The notes under the pieces are model-generated. The model was given only the letters and a program-made list of their open reading frames with translations. It searched no databases and was not told where the DNA came from. Made by a program: the position numbers and the translations under genes. Below are positions 1 to 8,183 of a stretch of 64,000 nucleotides of DNA, piece after piece (position 1 is the stretch's first letter; each line of letters starts with the position of its first letter). The stretch is from Spirochaetaceae bacterium (GTDB lineage: Bacteria; Spirochaetota; Spirochaetia; SZUA-6; DRHE01), in the NCBI GenBank assembly GCA_020353535.1, contig CP070696.1, positions 4,714,465-4,778,464 of the forward strand, in the 5' to 3' direction.

Positions 1-2
1 CC

Positions 3-2636
3 GACGATCTGACGGTGGGGGGCAACCTGAACGTGGCTGCCGGTACTTTCAGCACCAACGGCACCTCCCTCGCTGTGAGCGGTAACGCCACGGTGAGCGG
101 TACCCTGCTCGGTTCTGTTGCTCCTGACCAGATTAATGTCGGCTTGGATCTCAACGTCACCGCCTTAGGGACGATCGACGTGAACGGGGGCAATCTGTCC
201 GTAACCGGCGACACCACAGTTCAAGCAACCGGGTGGATCTTCCTGAACGGAGGCGCCTTCACCACCAACGATCTCACCGTGTTTGGCTTGTTAGAGGCCA
301 CTGCGGCGGGAGAGACCATCACAGTGAATGGTGACCTCGACTTGTCTACGCCAGGGGACAACTTCATCGAAGCAACGAGCACGTTGATTATGTCTGGCGG
401 GGGAAATACGTCCTTGAATGTGCCAGAGGTAGATGAAGAGATCTATATCCTGGACATTCAAAAAGCGGCATCGATAGATTTGGTCAACTTAGCCAGTAAT
501 ATTCTGATTCGCGATACTCTAAGGATCACCAGCGGAACTTTGGCAGCGGGTAGCTGGGATATCGAACTCCGAGGAGATACCTGGGACAACGACGGCAGTA
601 AGACAGGGCTCGGAACATTTGCTCCAGGTTCTGGTCAAGTCAATTTTACCGCGACAAGTCCTAAGTTCATCTACGGAGACAACAGTTGGTACCAGTTTCT
701 CTGCACTGTGGATTCGATGGTTCTGCAATTCGAGCCTAAGCGTACCCAGACCATCGTAGCCGGCGGAGATATCAGCGTTCTGGCATCAGACGAGTTTGTC
801 AGGATCACCATGAAGCCGATTCCTCCGGACGACACCGCAGGTCTCACCCCCTGGACGCCGCCCCCTCCGGTTCCGGGTCCCGGAGCGTACGATCAACACT
901 GGGTGATCAACGTTGTCGCAACAGCTTCGGCTACCTTTGACTATGTCCATGTAATTCGTAGCTATGCAATAAATACCATCACACCTTTCGGTACTTGTCT
1001 AGGCGTAACGGACGACAACGTCAACTGGTACTTCGTCATACCCATCGAAGCCAGCTGGACCGTCGACTCGGACAGCAACGGCCACATCGATCGCATCAGG
1101 GTTCAGGTTCAAGCGACCACGATACTCAGCGATATCTTCGATCCAGCGAACCTCGAGGCTGTCGTGCAAGGATACACGGTCCTCGACTACGACACGGGTG
1201 GTCAGGGGGGTGACGACGTGTTCGACATCATTTTGGTTGAATCCCCGTACCTGGACACGGATGCGACTCCATCCTGGCAGCTGCTGCGCAACGAACAGCC
1301 GGTACGGTTCCCGCTGCCCCCACCAACGGGATTATACGGCCTCGGAGGTGCGCTGGTAGCTTCCGGTACCGACGTTTACGTTCCCGATGATGGAGCTAGA
1401 CCAGTCATTGCCTATACCCTGGCTGTCGTAGGCGAAACCAAAGCCTACCTCCATTTCTCGGAACCGGTGTTCACCGATTCCACCGCAACAAATCCGATCG
1501 TGGACACGGACTTCACCTACAGCGGTGGCAGCATCGTGAGCCTCACCCCTCTGGAGATGAGCGGCAACGGTGCCCATGCGGCCATGATCGAGTTCGCCAA
1601 TCCCTTGTCCGACACAGACGTGGTGGCTCTTACGCCGCAGCGTTTGAACGCCGTCAACGGAGAAGTCTGGGATGTTCCATATATAGTAGATCCGACGGGT
1701 GGCGGAGCGTACCTGTATACGAACACCGACGGGAATCTTCCTCCCTCTGGGAATGATTACATGGATGACACCATCCAACATCGAGTGTCCGATGTGGCAC
1801 TCAACCTCATCGAACCGGTGTTCGCATTCGACGCAGTCACACAACGAGACCCGGTACGCGGCGGAATCGGGCGGATCACCCGCTTCGACGGAACGGCTTT
1901 CCTCCAGGACAGAGATATTCAGCTGCAGGCACGGATTCTCTCCAGCATCAATCCGGGAGGATCAACGGTAGATATCGTGTGGGACGTAAATCCGACCGAT
2001 CCGATCCTCCTCAGCAACCTCTGGGTCGTGTCGCAGATCCCACCCTCGGGAGCTCCGCTGAGGACCGTGGATACGATGACCCACAATCCACCAGGCGCAC
2101 CGGGTGATACCTATCACAACCCAAATACCGCGGCTCGGTCCGCTGCGCAGACCTTGGCTTCCGGACCACTGCGGGATTTCGTCATTCCCGCCAGCGATCC
2201 GGAGATTCAGGACGGCGCGGACTTGCAGTTTATATTCGTGATAGATCCGGGCGGAGGTCAGGAGTTGCTTCCGTACGCCCGCATCCCCAATCCTGGCGAT
2301 CCCCGCACAGCCCGTCCATGGGTCATCAAGATACGGGATCTGCGCACCCAGCGAGGGGATTTTACGGTGACCAACAACGTGATCAATCCCCTGCGGGGGG
2401 AGACGGTCAAGGTCACCTACTCCATCCCCCAGACCGGTATGGTCACCATCAACGTCTTCGACCTGAAGGGGGATATCGTGGACGTGCTGTACCGGGGCCA
2501 GCGGACCGCCGGGGAGTACTCCACCAGCTGGGACGGCCGCAACAGGGGTAACAGAGTCGTGGCCCGCGGTGTATACTTCATCAAGATCGTTGGTCCTGGG
2601 ATCAGCGAGATTCGGAAGGTCCTGGTGGTCAAATAA
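3..2636 (+). CDS. C-terminal part of a large surface/secreted beta-rich protein with FlgD-like Ig end
   Basis: The frame is open to the left edge, so the true start and any signal peptide lie outside the window; the first in-frame GTG at 15 is probably internal. Residues about 1-130 are short repeated strands rich in Gly, Asn, Thr and Val (GNLNV, GNATV, GDLDL), which looks like a beta-helix or adhesin repeat. The middle is Asp/Pro-rich without a family I recognise. The last ~90 residues (from about NPLRGETVKVTYS to the end) match the FlgD-like Ig fold often found at the C-terminus of large secreted bacterial proteins: a GxVTINVFDLxG strand, then a SWDGRN turn and ARGVYFIKI. An extracellular role is inferred. 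aroK begins 1 nt after the stop, so the two may be co-transcribed. Confidence 0.75.
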   Translation, partial: DDLTVGGNLNVAAGTFSTNGTSLAVSGNATVSGTLLGSVAPDQINVGLDLNVTALGTIDVNGGNLSVTGDTTVQATGWIFLNGGAFTTNDLTVFGLLEATAAGETITVNGDLDLSTPGDNFIEATSTLIMSGGGNTSLNVPEVDEEIYILDIQKAASIDLVNLASNILIRDTLRITSGTLAAGSWDIELRGDTWDNDGSKTGLGTFAPGSGQVNFTATSPKFIYGDNSWYQFLCTVDSMVLQFEPKRTQTIVAGGDISVLASDEFVRITMKPIPPDDTAGLTPWTPPPPVPGPGAYDQHWVINVVATASATFDYVHVIRSYAINTITPFGTCLGVTDDNVNWYFVIPIEASWTVDSDSNGHIDRIRVQVQATTILSDIFDPANLEAVVQGYTVLDYDTGGQGGDDVFDIILVESPYLDTDATPSWQLLRNEQPVRFPLPPPTGLYGLGGALVASGTDVYVPDDGARPVIAYTLAVVGETKAYLHFSEPVFTDSTATNPIVDTDFTYSGGSIVSLTPLEMSGNGAHAAMIEFANPLSDTDVVALTPQRLNAVNGEVWDVPYIVDPTGGGAYLYTNTDGNLPPSGNDYMDDTIQHRVSDVALNLIEPVFAFDAVTQRDPVRGGIGRITRFDGTAFLQDRDIQLQARILSSINPGGSTVDIVWDVNPTDPILLSNLWVVSQIPPSGAPLRTVDTMTHNPPGAPGDTYHNPNTAARSAAQTLASGPLRDFVIPASDPEIQDGADLQFIFVIDPGGGQELLPYARIPNPGDPRTARPWVIKIRDLRTQRGDFTVTNNVINPLRGETVKVTYSIPQTGMVTINVFDLKGDIVDVLYRGQRTAGEYSTSWDGRNRGNRVVARGVYFIKIVGPGISEIRKVLVVK

Positions 2637-2637
2637 C

Positions 2638-3180
2638 ATGCCCCGAAGCGCGGGCAGACCGGAAAACTCCCCGACGGCTCCTCACCGCATCGCCATGATC
2701 GGATTTATGGGTTCGGGCAAGACCACGGTGGGCCGGCTGGTGGCGAGCAGGCTGGGTTACCGCTTTCTGGACCTGGATGTGCTGATCGTGGAAAACGCGG
2801 GGAAAAGCATCCGGGAGATCTTCGATCAGGATGGGGAGGAGCGCTTCCGCCAGATCGAAAGCGACGCGCTGTACAGCCTGCGGGAAATGAACAGACTAGT
2901 GATCGCCACGGGCGGCGGCGCTCCGATCCGGCAGGAGAATCAGGAGTTTTTCGAAAACCTGGCGCAGACCTTCTATCTGGAGGTTTCCTTCCCGGAGTTT
3001 CTCAAACGCACCGGCAGGGATCGAGCCCGGCCCCTTCTCGATCGTCCGGAGCGGGAGCTCAGGAATCTGTACGATTCCCGTCTACCCGTATACAGAAGCC
3101 TTGGGCAGCGCATTCTAACAGACTCCCGTAGACCCGAGGAGATCACCGCGGAGATCCTGAACAAGCTCAAGCGTTCATAA
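2638..3180 (+). CDS. aroK: Shikimate kinase
   Basis: Phosphorylates the 3-OH of shikimate with ATP in the chorismate pathway (cytoplasm). The 180-residue product has the expected length. The Walker A motif GFMGSGKTT is at about residues 21-29. The DLDVLI strand (shikimate/Mg-binding Asp), GEERFRQIE and the TGGGAP loop follow, and the lid region holds RDRARPLL. I chose the ATG at 2638, 1 nt after the upstream stop and behind a GGTGG-like ribosome site. A longer frame opens at 2569 but runs inside the upstream gene. It is not next to other aro genes. Confidence 0.93.
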   Translation: MPRSAGRPENSPTAPHRIAMIGFMGSGKTTVGRLVASRLGYRFLDLDVLIVENAGKSIREIFDQDGEERFRQIESDALYSLREMNRLVIATGGGAPIRQENQEFFENLAQTFYLEVSFPEFLKRTGRDRARPLLDRPERELRNLYDSRLPVYRSLGQRILTDSRRPEEITAEILNKLKRS

Positions 3181-3200
3181 AGCCGACAGGAGCAATCTCT

Positions 3201-4499
3201 TTGGCGGACCCGTCCACCATTCAGACAGCGGCTGGACTCAGCACCACCCGAGGCATAGAGGGGGACCTGCGCATTGGTAAGGAAGAGCGGCAGATCCTCC
3301 GCGATCTGGCTCTTCAGGTGGCGGAACTGGCGGCCCGACCGACCGAAGCGGAAAAGGCTGCGCTGTGGACCCGCCACAACGACCTGCAGGAGACTCGGCC
3401 GCTTGTATTTTGTGATCCCGAGAACGGCTGGAACGAGATCATCCCTCAGGAACAGATCCTCTGCCGCAAACCCCTGTTTCGCGTTTGGGAGATGACGCTG
3501 CGCAAGGAGATCTTCTGGGGACGTGAGATGGGGGATGATCGGGTGATCCAGCCTTACTTCAACGTTCCCTACAACTACAGCGACAGCAGTTGGGGTTTGG
3601 AAGAGATCAAGATCGGCGGGGGTGAGGGCGGATCGTACGTATGGGAAGCGCCGATCCGGGACTATGAACGGGACTTTCAGAGGCTGCAGCAGCCGCGGAT
3701 CGAGGTCGACTATCGAACGACCCGGAGGATCGTGGAACTGGCGCAGGATGTCTTCGCGGACATTCTGAACGTTCGCCTCAGGGGCGTGTGGTGGTGGACT
3801 CTGGGCATGACCTGGGATTTTATCCGCCTGCGAGGCTTGAACAACCTGATGCTGGATATGTACGACCATCCACAGTGGATTCACCGGACCATGGCCTTTC
3901 TGCGAGACGGGACATTGAAAAAACTGGATTTTCTGGAGGAGCACGGTCTGCTGGCCCTGAATACCGCGGGAAGCTACGTGGGTTCCGGCGGCTTCGGCTG
4001 GACCACCCAGCTCCCCCAATCAGACTTCGATCCGAAACGGGTGCGCACCATTGATATGTGGGGCTTCGCCGAAAGCCAGGAGACAGTCGGCGTTTCTCCG
4101 CAGATGTTTGCCGAGTTCATCTTTCCCTATCAGCTTCCGATCCTGGAACGCTTCGGCTTGAACTGCTACGGCTGCTGCGAGCCTCTGGACAGCCGCTGGC
4201 AGATCATCAGGCGGATCCCGCGATTGCGACGGGTCTCCGTCTCCCCCTGGTCGGATCCGGAGGCCATGGCGGATCTCCTGAATGGCGACTATATCCTGTC
4301 TTTGAAACCCTCCCCCTCACCCCTGGCGGAACCTGTTCTGGACGAGGAACTGGTACGATCCACCCTGCGGAAGAACCTGAAAGCCACCCTGGCTAGTCGG
4401 GTAGAGTTGATCATGAAGGACAACCACACCCTGGGGGGTAGTCCGGCCAACGCCGTTCACTGGTGCCGGATCGCCCGGGAGGAGATAGACCGCCTCTAG
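3201..4499 (+). CDS. Uroporphyrinogen decarboxylase-like / corrinoid methyltransferase-like protein
   Basis: A 432-residue protein resembling the broad URO-D/MtaA-like family that includes heme decarboxylase and cobalamin-dependent methyltransferases. It is longer than HemE (~350 residues), and no other heme gene is nearby, so methyl transfer or another C1 reaction is more likely. The C-terminal third has a Cys-rich turn CYGCCEPLD at about residue 321, as in zinc-binding members of this group, followed by WQIIRRIPRLRRVSVSPWSD and ending near VELIMKDNHTLGG. The start is TTG at 3201 with GGAG about 10 nt upstream, 20 nt after aroK. The substrate is unknown. Confidence 0.7.
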   Translation: MADPSTIQTAAGLSTTRGIEGDLRIGKEERQILRDLALQVAELAARPTEAEKAALWTRHNDLQETRPLVFCDPENGWNEIIPQEQILCRKPLFRVWEMTLRKEIFWGREMGDDRVIQPYFNVPYNYSDSSWGLEEIKIGGGEGGSYVWEAPIRDYERDFQRLQQPRIEVDYRTTRRIVELAQDVFADILNVRLRGVWWWTLGMTWDFIRLRGLNNLMLDMYDHPQWIHRTMAFLRDGTLKKLDFLEEHGLLALNTAGSYVGSGGFGWTTQLPQSDFDPKRVRTIDMWGFAESQETVGVSPQMFAEFIFPYQLPILERFGLNCYGCCEPLDSRWQIIRRIPRLRRVSVSPWSDPEAMADLLNGDYILSLKPSPSPLAEPVLDEELVRSTLRKNLKATLASRVELIMKDNHTLGGSPANAVHWCRIAREEIDRL

Positions 4500-4620
4500 T
4501 GGGGGAGTACAGAATCACCCGCCATGGCCGAACAGTTCACTTCCTTTCCTGCGGCGCGTGAGCTGTGAATAGTGAGACAATCCAAAAAGCTGCTTTTCGA
4601 TGGGAGCGTACGAGGATTAA
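4500..4620. other. Convergent intergenic gap
   Basis: This 121-nt gap separates the convergent URO-D-like and hisA genes. A short AAAAG-CTG-CTTTT stem-loop near 4583-4595 could be a weak bidirectional terminator. Nothing else was recognised. Confidence 0.3.
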
Positions 4621-5445
4621 TTATGCTCTGAGGAGCTCTCGCAAATCCACCCGGCCCTCATATATCGCCTTGCCAATGATCAGACCTTCTATTCCCGGAT
4701 GGCCCTGATCCGCTACCCGCCGTACATCCTCCATGCTGCCGATACCGCCAGACAGGATCACCGGCATACCGGAGACCTCGGCGATACGGTTTGTCCGCTC
4801 GATGTCCGGACCCCCCAGGGTCCCGTCTCTTCCGATACTGGTATACACGATCCCGGCCAGACCTAACTCTCCCACCCGCACGGCCAGCTCTACATCCGGA
4901 GGCGCCGCCTCCTGTTCCCAGCCGCTGACTTTAACCGTGCCCCGATCCGCATCGATTCCAGCCCAAAGCAAACCGGGGTGCAATCTGCACCAGCGCCTCA
5001 CCTCCTCGGGATCCTTCACCAGAATCGTGCCGACGATCAAACGTTTCGCCCCCGCCTGCAAAAGCTCTTCCACATCCTCCAGCCTGCGGATACCGCCGCC
5101 TATCTGGATATTGCAGGAAACTTCCCCGGTAATGGCTTGAATGATCCGGCGGTTGCGATGGTCCGCAGGAGATCTATTCCCGCTGCCGGCGGCAGGCTGG
5201 TCAACGCTGCGCGCAGCGGGCAGGTCCGCGTGGCCGGCAGTGACATGCGACCGACCCGCACCGGACACCGCGCGACCGCGGGCGGCATCCAGATCCACCA
5301 GGTGGATCCACCGTGCTCCGGCGGCCTCAAACTCCCGTGCCACTGCAACAGGGTCCCGGGAATACCGATTCACCCGATTGTAGTCCCCTCGGGTCAGGCG
5401 CACACAAGAGCCGCCCAGTAGATCGATGGCCGGCAGAACAGTCAT
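4621..5445 (-). CDS. hisA: ProFAR isomerase HisA with internal ~35-residue insertion
   Basis: Catalyses the Amadori isomerisation of ProFAR to PRFAR in histidine synthesis; TIM barrel, cytoplasmic. The first catalytic Asp is in LPAIDLLGG at residues 4-12, IQIGGGIR is at 113-120, GIDADRGTVKVSGW is in the middle, the second barrel half has YTSIGRDGTLGGPD, and VILSGGIGS binds phosphate. At 274 residues it is about 30 longer than usual. The excess sits between DLDAARG (51-57) and NRRIIQ (98-103), where family members have only a few residues. The inserted DNA is palindromic (separate entry). It starts 10 nt downstream of the EIIA-like gene, with no clear ribosome site, so coupling is likely. No other his genes are in the window. 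Confidence 0.92.
   Translation of the reverse strand: MTVLPAIDLLGGSCVRLTRGDYNRVNRYSRDPVAVAREFEAAGARWIHLVDLDAARGRAVSGAGRSHVTAGHADLPAARSVDQPAAGSGNRSPADHRNRRIIQAITGEVSCNIQIGGGIRRLEDVEELLQAGAKRLIVGTILVKDPEEVRRWCRLHPGLLWAGIDADRGTVKVSGWEQEAAPPDVELAVRVGELGLAGIVYTSIGRDGTLGGPDIERTNRIAEVSGMPVILSGGIGSMEDVRRVADQGHPGIEGLIIGKAIYEGRVDLRELLRA
5155..5271. repeat. Palindromic in-frame insert within hisA
   Basis: The DNA coding for extra HisA residues ~59-97 has dyad symmetry about one centre near 5211.5. The outer arms are CTGCCGGC (5183-5190) and GCCGGCAG (5233-5240), extendable by one G-T and one C-G pair. The inner element is the perfect palindrome CGCTGCGCGCAGCG (5205-5218). The insert boundaries are nearly symmetric about the same point. 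It stays in frame without stops and encodes Ala/Ser/Gly/Arg-rich sequence. This recalls Rickettsia-type palindromic elements inserted in ORFs; the comparison is inference. Confidence 0.5.
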
Positions 5446-5455
5446 TATGGGGGGA

Positions 5456-5938
5456 TTAGTTGGTGAGAGTACCGTACTTATCCAGACACTCGCTGAAGGC
5501 CTGGCAGATTTTCAATTCGATCTCCTGGGCCGGTGCGGTAACGCGCAGGGATTCCCGAAACGATTCGTCTCGTACCAACCGGGTTACCGCGGAAAGGGCG
5601 ACCAGATATTCCATCTGCCTGCCAGGCGGGTTGGTGATCACGAACAACAGATGCACGGGGGCTTTGTCGAAGGCATCAAAATCGATCCCCCGCTCGGAGA
5701 TCCCCAGAGCGATCACGATATCGTCAACCCTGTCGGTGGTACCATGGGCTACGGCCACGCCCCGTCCCAGCCCCGTGGAGAGGATTTTTTCCCGCTGAAC
5801 CACGGCTTCCTCGAGCTCATCCCGGCATCCGAGGCCAGCAAAAACGGGAGCCTTGTGGATCAGCTCCCGGATCGCGTCGAACTTGTCCTGGCTGGAGAGG
5901 CTCTGTACCACCGTGCCTCCCTGGAAACAGCTCAACAT
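5456..5938 (-). CDS. PTS EIIA type-2 domain protein (PtsN/fructose-like)
   Basis: A single 160-residue EIIA (fructose/mannitol/nitrogen type) domain. The likely phosphorylated His is in GRGVAVAHGTT, preceded by the family pattern REKILSTGLGRGVA. FVITNPPGRQMEYLVALSAVTRLVRD is also typical of PtsN. No EIIB or EIIC is nearby, so a regulatory role like PtsN is more likely than sugar transport. It is the first gene of a pair with hisA. The ATG at 5938 lies 9 nt after a -10 box, so the mRNA may be almost leaderless, although a GGGA within that spacer could act as a weak ribosome site. Confidence 0.85.
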   Translation of the reverse strand: MLSCFQGGTVVQSLSSQDKFDAIRELIHKAPVFAGLGCRDELEEAVVQREKILSTGLGRGVAVAHGTTDRVDDIVIALGISERGIDFDAFDKAPVHLLFVITNPPGRQMEYLVALSAVTRLVRDESFRESLRVTAPAQEIELKICQAFSECLDKYGTLTN

Positions 5939-5947
5939 AGTCTATCC

Positions 5948-5976
5948 CTATAACATCACTATTGACTAACTGTCAA
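5948..5976 (-). promoter_or_regulatory. Sigma70-like promoter of EIIA-hisA
   Basis: On the minus strand TTGACA (5971-5976), 17 nt, then TTATAG (5948-5953). The gap from the -10 box to the ATG at 5938 is 9 nt, predicting a leader of about 3 nt. Confidence 0.6.
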
Positions 5977-6122
5977 GATCTTTTTTTCAACCCATTCAAT
6001 GTACGTCTATTTTCTAATCTCGGCTACATTGGGATGACCGCTTAGAGTTTGGCCCGCAAAACCCGGTTTTCGTCTGTGCTCGCTACAGCGAAGAGGCCTT
6101 CCGGAGGACTGCATCATTTGTA

Positions 6123-6152
6123 TTGACAAAGGACCTCAAGCATTACTATTAT
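6123..6152 (+). promoter_or_regulatory. Sigma70-like promoter of tRNA-Ala
   Basis: Consensus TTGACA (6123-6128), 18 nt, TATTAT (6147-6152). The predicted start is about 9 nt before the mature tRNA 5' end. The rest of the ~230-nt divergent gap (5977-6122) holds nothing I recognise. Confidence 0.65.
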
Positions 6153-6167
6153 TCACTGGTACGTTTC

Positions 6168-6241
6168 GGGGGCGTAGCTCAGTTGGCTAGAGCGCGTGAA
6201 TGGCATTCACGAGGTCGTGGGTTCGATTCCCGTCGCCTCCA
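6168..6241 (+). tRNA. tRNA-Ala (anticodon GGC)
   Basis: A full cloverleaf can be drawn. The acceptor stem is 6168-6174 with 6234-6240 (one G-U), the D stem GCTC/GAGC, the anticodon stem CGTGA/TCACG with loop ATGGCAT (anticodon GGC at 6202-6204), variable loop AGGTC, and the T stem GTGGG/CCCGT with loop TTCGATT. The T stem has two G-U type pairs. The discriminator is A at 6241. CCA is not encoded. The next gene starts 6 nt later. Confidence 0.95.
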
Positions 6242-6247
6242 ATACCG

Positions 6248-7873
6248 ATGGCTAATGATTTAACCTCAGGCCAGTTGGATCCCGAGATCGCCGATCTGAT
6301 GGGTATCCAAGCAACTACCCAGACAGAGAAGCCCGAGTTCTCCGACCTATTCGAGGAGGAGGTTCGGGTAGACAAAAAAGGACCTGACGACGTAGACCTT
6401 ACCAGGAAGAGCTTCGATATCCAAACAGCTTTCGAAGAGAAGCCCAAACCCTACTTTAGAGACAAGAATTACTACAAAAATCTCCTGGCCGATCAGGGCG
6501 AGATCGGCCGGCGAGTACATCAGCTGCTCACCCAGTTCGCTACGGCAACGGATCCCAAAGACAAATCCGTGTATCGTGCCCGCCTGACAACCGCTTACTG
6601 GGAGTTGGCGGGGCGGATCGCTGCCAGGGTATCTCCGGACATGCCGCTGTCCAAACGACTGTTGCTGCGTTTCGGAATCCTCTCCCCCACGCTGATTTCC
6701 GCCGAACAACGAGATGTGATCAGCCGCATCATATACGCGAACAAAACGGATGAGCCGGTCCACTACCTGGATGAGTGGCTGACAAAGATCGCCCAGGGCG
6801 CAGCCCGGCCTTCCGCCACCGACGAGGTCAAAAAAGCCCGTTTGGACGACAACCAAAAGACAGTCGAGATCGTGGAGAAACGCCGGGGTCAGCGACAGGC
6901 CGAGCTATCCCTACTCCAGAACAAGATCGGCCAGTTAGATGAACTGGAGGCCAATCTCCTCAATCGCGTTCAATCGATCCTTCGCCACCACACGCGCCCG
7001 GAGTACGGCGGCTTGAAGGACGTGTTCAGTCCGGAACAGAGAGATGCGATCAGCCAGGTGAATACGATCCTTCGCCAGCTCAGCAATCTGGACAGGGATA
7101 TCAAGGGATCCTACAACACCCTGGAGAACATGGATGAGGAGCTTCGGGATCTTCAGGAAAAGGCTGACGGGGTGGATATGTCAGTGGATAGGGGGGTGGT
7201 CACCAGCGAGTTCCAAAGCTTGCGGCAGATGTCCAAGATGTGCGTCGGCCGGCAGGGTAATCACTTTCCCATCCTGATGAAGCAGTACTTCCGTCCCAAC
7301 ATCCGGGAAATTTGTACGCGGGAAAACGTGATCAACGCCATGGCCAAGGTGGAATCCCTGGATACCGGCGTCTTCGAACGGACTTTCAAGGGCCAGACCA
7401 GTCGCATCGTGCCGTATGTGCTGCTTCTACCGAACTACGGGGATACCGGTATCTGCTGGGAACCCTTCGAACGTTACAACCGCGCCTCCAGCCGGGGGCG
7501 GGTCGCCCTGCCCATGTTTCCCAAAGATGTCGAATTCGCTGTGATCTACGCGCTGGCTGATCTGCGCTGGCAGGTAGCTAAAGAAAAAGCCCAGCACTAC
7601 TGGATGGAGGAGGGCATCACCGGGCGCTACTACCAGTGGTTCCAGGAGCAGAGACTACGAGGGGATGTCAAGGATTACTTCATCCGGGACTATATTCTCT
7701 GGATCGCCAAAGAGAGCCAGGGCACGCAGAAGCTGGAGCGGGAAGTTAGGGGGATCTTCTGGCGCATGATGCCCTTCCCGCAATCCATCAAGGACAACCT
7801 GAAAAACCGGGGCTTCGTGTACAACGAGCTCTACAAAAAGGACGTTAACATTTCCATGTCCGACGGCTATTGA
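6248..7873 (+). CDS. Conserved spirochete-type coiled-coil protein, function unknown
   Basis: I recognise no enzymatic family in this 541-residue protein. Residues ~190-320 are heptad-like and rich in Glu, Lys, Gln, Leu and Arg (EKRRGQRQAELSLLQNKIGQLDELEANLL and on to LENMDEELRDLQEK), suggesting a long coiled coil. The C-terminal ~220 residues look globular, with many aromatics. There is no signal peptide or membrane segment. The start ATG at 6248 is only 6 nt past the tRNA discriminator and has no Shine-Dalgarno sequence, so tRNA and mRNA probably share the 6123 promoter. RNase Z cleavage after 6241 would leave a 6-nt leader. An in-frame ATG at 6299 is a less likely start. Confidence 0.8.
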   Translation: MANDLTSGQLDPEIADLMGIQATTQTEKPEFSDLFEEEVRVDKKGPDDVDLTRKSFDIQTAFEEKPKPYFRDKNYYKNLLADQGEIGRRVHQLLTQFATATDPKDKSVYRARLTTAYWELAGRIAARVSPDMPLSKRLLLRFGILSPTLISAEQRDVISRIIYANKTDEPVHYLDEWLTKIAQGAARPSATDEVKKARLDDNQKTVEIVEKRRGQRQAELSLLQNKIGQLDELEANLLNRVQSILRHHTRPEYGGLKDVFSPEQRDAISQVNTILRQLSNLDRDIKGSYNTLENMDEELRDLQEKADGVDMSVDRGVVTSEFQSLRQMSKMCVGRQGNHFPILMKQYFRPNIREICTRENVINAMAKVESLDTGVFERTFKGQTSRIVPYVLLLPNYGDTGICWEPFERYNRASSRGRVALPMFPKDVEFAVIYALADLRWQVAKEKAQHYWMEEGITGRYYQWFQEQRLRGDVKDYFIRDYILWIAKESQGTQKLEREVRGIFWRMMPFPQSIKDNLKNRGFVYNELYKKDVNISMSDGY

Positions 7874-7910
7874 TGCCCGTCGACCTGCCCGCCAACCCCC
7901 TGGGGGGAGA

Positions 7911-8183
7911 TCATTTCTTCCTGCGAAACAGCGGCAGAAAGTACTTCTCCATGTCGATCTTGCGGGACAACCATTTCACCACCCGCCCGTAGATAAAAAA
8001 GGAGGCGGCGATCGAGCCGATGAATACCACGATCATCAGGATCGAAAGTACGTTTGGATTCAGGGAATCCCGAAAAACAGCCGAAATCAGCACGAGAAAC
8101 AGTACGATCAGGAGAAACATGATCAGCAGATTGAAAACGGTGGCTCCAAGCAGGAACAACACGGTATTAACTTTTTTGTTCAT
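7911..8183 (-). CDS. Small two-helix membrane protein
   Basis: A 90-residue protein with two strong hydrophobic segments (about residues 6-36 and 45-68) and a basic C-terminus ending FRRKK. Its start overlaps the end of lspA by 17 nt, so it is co-translated with the lipoprotein signal peptidase. Some spirochete genomes carry a small membrane protein in this position; a helper role in lipoprotein processing is only inferred. No catalytic motif is visible. Confidence 0.7.
   Translation of the reverse strand: MNKKVNTVLFLLGATVFNLLIMFLLIVLFLVLISAVFRDSLNPNVLSILMIVVFIGSIAASFFIYGRVVKWLSRKIDMEKYFLPLFRRKK

Noticed and set aside
15-17. GTG at 15 as the true start of the first protein
   Set aside because: The frame is open to the edge, there is no ribosome site, and the repeats already run at full register.
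5977-6122. Possible small RNA or second tRNA upstream of tRNA-Ala
   Set aside because: No cloverleaf or stable hairpin could be drawn in this stretch.
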